Positions 14,350-19,135 of a stretch of DNA of 19,135 nt are shown here, piece after piece (positions within the stretch are counted from its first letter, which is position 1; each line of letters begins with the position of its first letter). The stretch comes from Cryomorphaceae bacterium (lineage in GTDB: Bacteria; Bacteroidota; Bacteroidia; Flavobacteriales; Schleiferiaceae), in contig JAIUMB010000026.1 in assembly GCA_022565745.1 (NCBI GenBank), positions 1 through 19,135 on the forward strand, read 5' to 3'. Below the pieces are notes generated by a model that was not told the DNA's origin, did not search any database, and saw only the letters and a list, made by a program, of their open reading frames with translations. The position numbers and the translations under genes are program-made.

Positions 14350-16091
14350 TGCACACCATTGACTGGATAATAGTTGTTGTTGCACTGGGTACGTTTGTTG
14401 GCATAAATCTTTACCTTCGAGAAAGCGGGAGCAAAAACATGCAGAACTTCTTTCTTGGCGGGGGGAAATTGCCCTGGTATGTGCTCGGACTAAGCATGGT
14501 GGCCACCACCTTTGCAGCCGACACACCACTTTGGGTGACCGAGAAAATTGCCCAGCATGGTATATCGGGCAACTGGTTGTGGTGGAACATGATGATGGGC
14601 GGTATGCTCACCACCTTTTTCTTCGCCCGAATGTGGAAGCGCGCAGGAATTCTCACCGAACCCGAATTCATAGAGCTGCGTTACAGCGGCAAGGGTGCCA
14701 GATGGTTACGCGGTTTTAAAGCCATTTATCTGGGGCTTTTTCTCAACGCTGTCATCATGGGATGGGTGAATCTCGCCATGATGCGTATTTTGGAGGTTTT
14801 TTTCGATCTTACCCCAGAAACAGCTTTTTGGTTAACCATTGCCTGTATGCTACTGGTTGCTCTCTACGCCTCACTGGCAGGATTATCCGGAATTGTTCTC
14901 ACCGATAGTATTCAGTTTTTTATTGCGATGGCCGGCTCCATCATTTTGGCCGTTATTGTTATTCGTCAACCTGAAATAGGCGGTATGAGTGGGCTTAAGG
15001 CACAGTTACCAGAATGGCGATTTAATTTTTTTCCAAACATTGGATCAACAGGAGGTACGGGTACTTTTAGCGTAAGTCTTGGTGCTTTTTTATCATTCTT
15101 TGTTTTGCAATGGTGGAATGCTTGGTATCCCGGAGCTGAGCCTGGAGGTGGCGGCTACATTGCCCAGCGTATGATGGGGGCACGCAACGAAAACGAAGCC
15201 GTGTGGAGTGTGCTCTTCTTTCAAATTTTACACTATGCCGTACGTCCGTGGCCATGGATTATTGTTGGACTGTGCTCTCTTCTCCTCTATCCAGATTTAC
15301 CTGTAGAACTATCGGGAAAAGGATTTGTACTTACCATGCGTGATTTTTTGCCCGTTGGCCTAAAGGGACTTTTGCTGGTCGCCTTTATTTCCGCTTACAT
15401 GAGCACGATCAGCACGCAAATCAACTGGGGCGCGAGTTACTTAATCAACGATTTATACGCCCGTTTCATCAAGCGTGAAGATGGGTTTACAAACAAAGAA
15501 CAAGCACAAACCCATTATGTCAAGGCAGGAAAATGGAGCGGACTTCTTCTTATCCTTGCAGCTGCAGTAGTTTCAGCAAATATTCACAGCATTGACCAAG
15601 CTGCACAGTTTTTAATTACCTGCGGTGCAGGTTTAGGAAGTGTTCTCATTTTAAGGTGGTACTGGTGGCGCGTCAATGCTTGGAGTGAAATAACCGCCAC
15701 CATTGTCCCCATACCAGTCCTTCTGTTTTCCATGTACGTTTTAGAACCTATATGGGGTGAGTCTTATCTTATCAATAATGGACCCTTTTACGTTGTGGTT
15801 TCAACAACCATTGTGTCTTGGCTCATGGTTACCTATGCCACCAAACCAACAACCAGCGCCGTACTCGATCATTATGCTCAACGCGTTCAGCCAGCGGGTA
15901 AATGGCCAGGCCAGCAATCAGGCTACCAACAATTGGGCAAACTGGGTCTACAATGGGTGTTTGCCGTGATTATGGGCTACGGATTTCTATTTTCCTTGGG
16001 CTACGGACTGTTTCAAGAATGGTCGTATTTCTTTGTGTGGTTTCCATTGACCATCATCAGTGGGTATTTGTTATGGAAATCGCAACCATAA
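14349..16091 (+). CDS. Sodium:solute symporter (SSS family)
   Basis: A 580-residue inner-membrane symporter with about 13 to 15 hydrophobic helices. Family features are NFFLGGGKLPWYVLGLSMVATTFAADTPLWV early on, the basic ILTEPEFIELRYSGKGARWLRGFKA loop, and AFISAYMSTISTQINWGASYLINDLY, which corresponds to the helix carrying Ser/Thr sodium-site residues in SSS transporters such as vSGLT. It would import a small solute with sodium; whether that is a sugar, amino acid or organic acid cannot be told. The ATG overlaps the rsmE stop (TGATG), so it is translated as the last gene of the rimB-rimK-rsmE operon. A shared intrinsic terminator follows within 5 bases. Confidence 0.9.
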   Translation: MHTIDWIIVVVALGTFVGINLYLRESGSKNMQNFFLGGGKLPWYVLGLSMVATTFAADTPLWVTEKIAQHGISGNWLWWNMMMGGMLTTFFFARMWKRAGILTEPEFIELRYSGKGARWLRGFKAIYLGLFLNAVIMGWVNLAMMRILEVFFDLTPETAFWLTIACMLLVALYASLAGLSGIVLTDSIQFFIAMAGSIILAVIVIRQPEIGGMSGLKAQLPEWRFNFFPNIGSTGGTGTFSVSLGAFLSFFVLQWWNAWYPGAEPGGGGYIAQRMMGARNENEAVWSVLFFQILHYAVRPWPWIIVGLCSLLLYPDLPVELSGKGFVLTMRDFLPVGLKGLLLVAFISAYMSTISTQINWGASYLINDLYARFIKREDGFTNKEQAQTHYVKAGKWSGLLLILAAAVVSANIHSIDQAAQFLITCGAGLGSVLILRWYWWRVNAWSEITATIVPIPVLLFSMYVLEPIWGESYLINNGPFYVVVSTTIVSWLMVTYATKPTTSAVLDHYAQRVQPAGKWPGQQSGYQQLGKLGLQWVFAVIMGYGFLFSLGYGLFQEWSYFFVWFPLTIISGYLLWKSQP

Positions 16092-16118
16092 AAAAAACCG
16101 CAATAAATGCGGTTTCTT
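16090..16118. terminator. Bidirectional intrinsic terminator
   Basis: Stem AAACCGCA (16095-16102) / TGCGGTTT (16108-16115) with loop ATAAA. On the plus strand a weak T-rich tail ends the symporter operon. On the minus strand the hairpin is followed by an unbroken T-run (A residues at 16090-16097 on plus), so it is an even better terminator for the sigma-factor/small-ORF transcript. Confidence 0.88.
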
Positions 16119-16122
16119 CTGT

Positions 16123-16269
16123 TTAATTCGGATTGATGATTTCTTTGCGCCCATCGGGCATAAGCATCACCTTAGTATGCTTGGAGTAATTGAGTAAACG
16201 CTTGATGGTTTGCTCTGATGGACCTTGTTTCGAATGTCCGTTTTTCTTTGGTGTAATTGTTTTTTGCAT
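16123..16269 (-). CDS. Small 48-residue basic protein downstream of the sigma factor
   Basis: An ATG at 16269 opens a 48-codon frame ending TAA at 16123-16125. The product begins MQKTITPKKNGHSKQGPSEQ and continues TIKRLLNYSKHTKVMLMPDG, then RKEIINPN. It is basic in the first half, with a short predicted helix (EQTIKRLLNYSKH), and has no membrane segment or signal. I have a recollection of similar short proteins with a 'LNYSK' core in other Bacteroidota, but cannot name a family or function. Support comes from context: it fills the space between the sigma factor (stop 66 bases upstream, same strand) and a terminator with a strong T-run 7 bases downstream. Its start codon lies inside a long inverted repeat. 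It could regulate the sigma factor, but that is speculation. Confidence 0.65.
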   Translation of the reverse strand: MQKTITPKKNGHSKQGPSEQTIKRLLNYSKHTKVMLMPDGRKEIINPN

Positions 16270-16315
16270 AACTTCTCGTTTGGGTTATTATTAGAATAAC
16301 GAGAAATTATGCAAA
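16263..16315 (-). promoter_or_regulatory. 18-bp inverted repeat enclosing the small ORF start codon
   Basis: On the minus strand, TTTGCATAATTTCTCGTT (16315-16298) pairs with AACGAGAAGTTATGCAAA (16280-16263), leaving a 17-base loop. 17 of 18 positions are Watson-Crick and the other is a T-G (U-G) pair, which holds only on this strand. The ATG of the small ORF lies in the second arm. No T-run follows, so it is not a terminator. It may control translation initiation of the small ORF. Confidence 0.75.
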
Positions 16316-16335
16316 CATTGTATGCCGAGGATATT

Positions 16336-16923
16336 TTATTTTCTTGTTAACACAATATTGTGCTCTTTGATGAGCTTTCTTAGGTTGATTAAAGCATAAC
16401 GCATTCTTCCTAAGGCTGTATTGATGCTCACTCCGGTTTGCTCCGCTATGTCTTTAAAGCTCATATCGTCGTATATACGCATGCGCAAAACCTCATGTTG
16501 CTCCTCAGGCAAGTATGTCAACAACGCCGAAGCATCACTTTCAATCTGATCCTTAATCATTTGATTTTCGGCATTCAATACATCATCGGTAATATTGGTA
16601 AGAATGCTGTATTCACCATTAGATTGAACTTTGCGATGTTTCTTCTCTCTGCGAAAGTGATCGATGACCAAGTTGTGCGCAATACGCATTACCCAATTGA
16701 TGAACTTACCTTCCTCATTGTATCGACTGCGTTTGATGGTATTAATCACTTTGACGAAGGTATCTTGAAAAATATCTTCTGCCAATTCACCATCGCGAAC
16801 TTTTGATACAATAAATAAATAAAGACGATCTTTATAACGACGAATTAACGTTTCCAACGCCATTTCATCACCACCAGCATACATGTGCACCAATTGTGCA
16901 TCTTCGATTTCAGAATAAAGCAT
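16336..16923 (-). CDS. RNA polymerase sigma-70 family factor, ECF type
   Basis: A 195-residue sigma factor with only regions 2 and 4, the ECF arrangement. Region 2 covers about residues 25-97: DIFQDTFVKVINTI (50-63) is the core-binding part, and FINWVMRIAHNLVIDHFRREKK (74-95) binds the -10-like element. Region 4 covers about 135-187 with LPEEQHEVLRMRIYDDMSFKDIAEQTGVSINTALGRMRYALINLRKLI, a standard helix-turn-helix. No anti-sigma factor or FecR-like gene is adjacent, unusual for ECF factors controlling TonB systems but common for stand-alone Bacteroidota members. The downstream small ORF is on the same strand. A TAGATTTG promoter lies about 85 bases upstream, and an inverted repeat pairs the start-codon region with the 5' leader. 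The ATG at 16923 gives a normal-length protein. Confidence 0.92.
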   Translation of the reverse strand: MLYSEIEDAQLVHMYAGGDEMALETLIRRYKDRLYLFIVSKVRDGELAEDIFQDTFVKVINTIKRSRYNEEGKFINWVMRIAHNLVIDHFRREKKHRKVQSNGEYSILTNITDDVLNAENQMIKDQIESDASALLTYLPEEQHEVLRMRIYDDMSFKDIAEQTGVSINTALGRMRYALINLRKLIKEHNIVLTRK

Positions 16924-16970
16924 AACTACCTGAATTTAATTAAAATAAATTTCCAAAAAAGGTAATTATG
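16921..16970 (-). promoter_or_regulatory. Inverted repeat enclosing the sigma-factor start codon
   Basis: On the minus strand CATAATTACC (16970-16961) can pair with GGTAGTTATG (16930-16921), whose last three bases are the sigma-factor ATG. Nine pairs are Watson-Crick and one is U-G. The 30-base loop contains a further short palindrome (AATTTA / TAAATT). The shared CATAATT / AGTTATG core is the same as in the hairpin over the small ORF start. Confidence 0.55.
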
Positions 16971-17007
16971 TTTCTATACGCAGAATGGTTTTTTTGTTTA
17001 GGAACTA

Positions 17008-17015
17008 CAAATCTA
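17008..17015 (-). promoter_or_regulatory. Predicted -7 promoter element for the sigma factor
   Basis: On the minus strand TAGATTTG matches TAnnTTTG exactly, 84 bases before the ATG at 16923. No TTG is seen at the -33 position. The resulting leader of roughly 80 nt would include the inverted repeat at 16921-16970. Confidence 0.5.
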
Positions 17016-17441
17016 AGAAAAATAATTCGATATATAAAATTTTTAACAATTTTAATTTGGAGCGTAACTGTTAAAGAAGGGTTGTTAAAGTGTGTAGCAA
17101 AGGTGAAATAACGTAAACATATAAATAGTGATTTGACGATTTTTAATGCATAATTACTAGACAAATATTGATTAATATTATTGATAACTATAATCAAAAT
17201 ATGATGTGTTGACAGATTCCCATAACATTAAAACAAGTCAAGAAGATACTAAGATTACGTATATTCTATAGTTAAAAAATCACATCAATTTATTTTTATA
17301 AAACTAAATTTCAACAACTTAACCTTTTTACGTACCTTTATGATATTTATTTTGAATATAAATTAAAATTGTATGACACTGTAAAACATCATTGTTAAAT
17401 AAAATATCAAAAAATGTTTTAATTAAACGTTCTTAAACATA

Positions 17442-17449
17442 TACTTTTG
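17442..17449 (+). promoter_or_regulatory. Predicted -7 promoter element for the lipoprotein gene
   Basis: TACTTTTG matches TAnnTTTG exactly. It lies 154 bases before the ATG at 17604, so the leader would be about 150 nt. A weaker match, TACCTTTA, lies at 17333-17340. Confidence 0.45.
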
Positions 17450-17603
17450 CAACTTTTATTAATCAAAATTTCCAAAAAAAACCCTCCGCTTTAAATGGCT
17501 TTCTCACAAATTTAACCCTAATAAATGCATCGTTTTTAAGGTATAAATTCATTGATAAAGCAAACAATGGGTGGATTTAATCAATCAACTAAAAAATCAA
17601 ATC

Positions 17604-18287
17604 ATGAAAACACAAATCATTTCACTTGCACTTCTTGCTACTTCGATTGCATTTTCTAGCTGTAGTAAAGACGATGACCAAAACAACGGAAACGAAAATG
17701 GAAATGGAAACGGAAACGAACTGGCATACAACATTGGCGATATTGGTCCCGCAGGCGGATATGTATTTCTTATTGATTCAGCAAATCAATACGATGACTG
17801 GTCCTACATGGAGGTAGCCCCTTCCGATTGGGCTGAACAAGGTGGCAAAGATCCAAATGTTTTATTCTCTTGGGGAAGTGGACTTTTTCCAAATAGTATT
17901 GGCACACAACTTCAAATAGGTTTTGGCCTTGAAAATAGTAACACGCTCGAACAAGAAAATCGAAACTTCCCAGGAGTAAGTAGTTCGTTAGACTATGAAC
18001 TAGAAGTAAATGGAGAAGTTTTCAATGATTGGTTTTTGCCATCAGTTTATGAGTTAGAAGTCATGTACCAAGTGTTGCATGTGAATGGACTTGGAGATTT
18101 CCAAAATGAGACAAACGACGGGCAATTTAATGACCATGTCATATACCAAAGCAGTTCTGTTCAAAACGGTACAGCTTGGTTTGTCAATTTTGAAATTCCA
18201 GCCAACGGAGAAGACCGTGACTGGGATGTCTTTGGTAGAAGTGCTAGTGACAACCGCGGATACGTTCGTCCAGTTCGAAGATTCTAG
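17604..18287 (+). CDS. Surface lipoprotein with DUF1566/Lcl-like domain
   Basis: A 227-residue lipoprotein. The signal peptide MKTQIISLALLATSIAFSSC ends in a lipobox with the lipidated Cys at residue 20. The residues after it, SKDDD, match the Bacteroidota lipoprotein export signal (X-K-(D/E)2-X) that directs lipoproteins to the cell surface. Residues 24-39 are a low-complexity Asn/Gly/Glu linker encoded by a GGAAAY-type hexamer repeat. The globular part shows the DUF1566/Lcl pattern: NIGDIGPAGGYVFLID, WSYMEVAPSDW, IGFGLENSNTL, DWFLPSVYELEVMYQ, YQSSSVQNGTAWFVNF and the final GYVRPVRRF. Such domains are lectin- or adhesin-like in some proteins, but function here is unknown. The frame extends back to a GTG at 17571, but the ATG at 17604 gives a clean signal peptide. 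It is a single-gene unit followed by a hairpin. Confidence 0.85.
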   Translation: MKTQIISLALLATSIAFSSCSKDDDQNNGNENGNGNGNELAYNIGDIGPAGGYVFLIDSANQYDDWSYMEVAPSDWAEQGGKDPNVLFSWGSGLFPNSIGTQLQIGFGLENSNTLEQENRNFPGVSSSLDYELEVNGEVFNDWFLPSVYELEVMYQVLHVNGLGDFQNETNDGQFNDHVIYQSSSVQNGTAWFVNFEIPANGEDRDWDVFGRSASDNRGYVRPVRRF

Positions 18288-18308
18288 GGTTTAACTCATG
18301 TATTTATC

Positions 18309-18355
18309 AATGCGCATTTTCTCCAAGGAAATATGGAGATTATGCGCATTATTTC
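18309..18355 (+). terminator. Hairpin terminator after the lipoprotein gene
   Basis: Arms 18309-18325 and 18334-18350 pair over 15 of 17 positions (AATGCGCAT and CTCCA blocks, with two mismatches between) around the loop AGGAAATA. A short ATTTCT follows. The weak tail makes it a moderate terminator; it could work in both directions. Confidence 0.65.
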
Positions 18356-18426
18356 TATAACACCAAACCTAATGATTTTTCATATTATTCGAACTTTAAA
18401 GCCTGCCAGTAATTATATTAGTTAAG

Positions 18427-18457
18427 TTGCATTGCTGAGCCTATATACTTACTTTTG
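18427..18457 (+). promoter_or_regulatory. Promoter for uvrA (TTG-N20-TACTTTTG)
   Basis: TTG at 18427-18429 and TACTTTTG at 18450-18457 are separated by 20 bases, within the range for Bacteroidota -33/-7 promoters. The ATG at 18475 follows 17 bases later, so the leader is very short (about 10 nt). This is the only promoter in the window with both elements clear. Confidence 0.65.
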
Positions 18458-18474
18458 CTCGATTAATTTGACAC

Positions 18475-19135
18475 ATGGAAAAACCAACGCCTAAAACGCA
18501 TATTTTGATTCGGGGCGCACGCGTCCACAACCTTAAAAACATCAGTTTAGACATCCCTCGTAAACAGTGGGTCACCATTACGGGGTTGAGTGGCAGCGGA
18601 AAGTCTTCACTGGCTTTCGATACGCTTTATGCAGAGGGTCAAAGGCGATATGTGGAGAGCTTGTCGTCTTATGCGCGTCAATTTATGGGCAAGTTGGAAA
18701 AACCGGAGGTGGATAGCATTCGTGGAGTTGCTCCGGCCATAGCCATTCAACAGAAAGTCAATTCTAAAAACCCTCGCTCTACGGTAGGAACAGTTACGGA
18801 AATTTACGATTATCTACGGGTGATGTTTGCCCGTATCGGCAAGACCTACTCCCCCATCAGCGGCAAGGAAGTGAAATCACATACCGTAGAAGATGTTATC
18901 AATGCCGCCTTTGCACTGGAAGACGGTACACGCTTTATGATTTGTTATCAGCCTGACTGGACAGCAAGAACACCACCCTCCATGCTGGATATTCTCTTAC
19001 AACAAGGGTATAGTCGTTTATACGACGGAGAAAAGGTCCACAACATTGCCGAGGTGATGGAAGATGTGCCTTCGCTGAAAAGCATCAAAAGCTGGGTGGT
19101 AGTCGTTGACCGCGCTGTTACCAGAAAAGACGATG
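18475..19135 (+). CDS. uvrA: Excinuclease ABC subunit A (5' part, runs off the window)
   Basis: The first 220 residues of UvrA, the ATPase that recognises DNA damage and loads UvrB in nucleotide excision repair. The start has the family signature ILIRGARVHNLKNISLDIPR, followed by the Walker A motif GLSGSGKSS at residues 37-45, then FDTLYAEGQRRYVESLSSYARQFM. The segment GVAPAIAIQQKVNSKNPRSTVGTVTEIYDYLRVMFARIGKTYSPISG is highly conserved; the TYSPISGKEVK form is typical of Bacteroidota UvrA. The remaining zinc-finger, signature and second ATPase regions lie beyond the window. It has its own promoter immediately upstream and is separated from the lipoprotein gene by a hairpin. Confidence 0.96.
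   Translation, partial: MEKPTPKTHILIRGARVHNLKNISLDIPRKQWVTITGLSGSGKSSLAFDTLYAEGQRRYVESLSSYARQFMGKLEKPEVDSIRGVAPAIAIQQKVNSKNPRSTVGTVTEIYDYLRVMFARIGKTYSPISGKEVKSHTVEDVINAAFALEDGTRFMICYQPDWTARTPPSMLDILLQQGYSRLYDGEKVHNIAEVMEDVPSLKSIKSWVVVVDRAVTRKDD

Larger units (their letters stand above)
16924..17603. other. Long AT-rich divergent spacer between sigma factor and lipoprotein
   Basis: About 680 bases, strongly AT-rich. It contains the sigma-factor leader and promoter on one side and the lipoprotein promoter on the other. In the middle there is a short inverted repeat TTGATTA / TAATCAA (17168-17174 and 17191-17197). An 85-codon minus-strand frame (17197-16940) overlaps the sigma promoter and leader and has no coding character. 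I see no convincing gene or structured RNA here. Confidence 0.6.

Noticed and set aside
16940..17197. 85-codon minus-strand frame upstream of the sigma factor
   Set aside because: Extremely AT-rich, overlaps the sigma promoter element and leader repeat, with no domain or coding bias.
17209..17214. TTGACA resembling a classical -35 box
   Set aside because: No TATAAT-like element at the right distance, and Bacteroidota promoters use TAnnTTTG instead.
17687..17718. GGAAAY hexamer repeats as a possible repeat array
   Set aside because: They are in-frame codons of the Asn/Gly linker of the lipoprotein, not an independent repeat element or CRISPR.

Overview
The window looks like a chromosomal segment of a Bacteroidota bacterium, most likely Flavobacteriia or a close relative. 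Three things point there. The proteins include families typical of the phylum: DUF5686 with a carboxypeptidase-regulatory-like domain, the WbqC family, and an SKDDD surface-export signal on a lipoprotein. Most transcription units are preceded by the Bacteroidota -7 element TAnnTTTG (variant TAnnTTCG). Shine-Dalgarno sequences are largely absent. No mobile element, CRISPR array or phage gene is visible.

Layout. 1-1073 (-): 5' part of a secreted DUF5686 protein. 1074-1287: AT-rich repeat spacer. 1288-5181 (+): wbqC, then the translation block thrS-infC-rpmI-rplT, ending in a strong terminator. 8129-5234 (-): three translationally coupled genes (SDR reductase, polysaccharide deacetylase, FemAB/GNAT-like transferase) just downstream of tRNA-Arg(UCU). 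8490-9995 (+): POT peptide transporter. 12009-10020 (-): GT39-type glycosyltransferase plus a small cysteine-rich membrane-anchored protein. 12303-16091 (+): four overlapping genes, rimB-rimK-rsmE-sodium/solute symporter, closed by a bidirectional terminator. 16923-16123 (-): ECF-type sigma factor followed by a 48-residue ORF too short for usual gene calling. 17604-18287 (+): surface lipoprotein with a DUF1566/Lcl-like domain. 18475-end (+): 5' part of uvrA.

How the genes work together. Translation is the main theme. thrS charges tRNA-Thr, infC makes initiation factor 3 (apparently from a non-AUG start), and rpmI/rplT make ribosomal proteins L35 and L20. In the other block, RimK/RimB would add and remove glutamates on a ribosomal protein and RsmE methylates 16S rRNA. 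The minus-strand operons point to envelope glycan or lipid modification.

Most unusual signals: (i) two inverted repeats in the sigma-factor operon, each placing a start codon inside a stem that pairs best in the mRNA sense; (ii) the small ORF behind one of them; (iii) a 19-bp copy of the tRNA-Arg 3' end next to the SDR start codon; (iv) a perfect 7-3-7 palindrome abutting the rimB promoter; (v) the infC start. I see no clear wholly new multi-gene system. The sigma factor/hairpin/micro-ORF unit and the SDR-deacetylase-transferase cassette are the best candidates.
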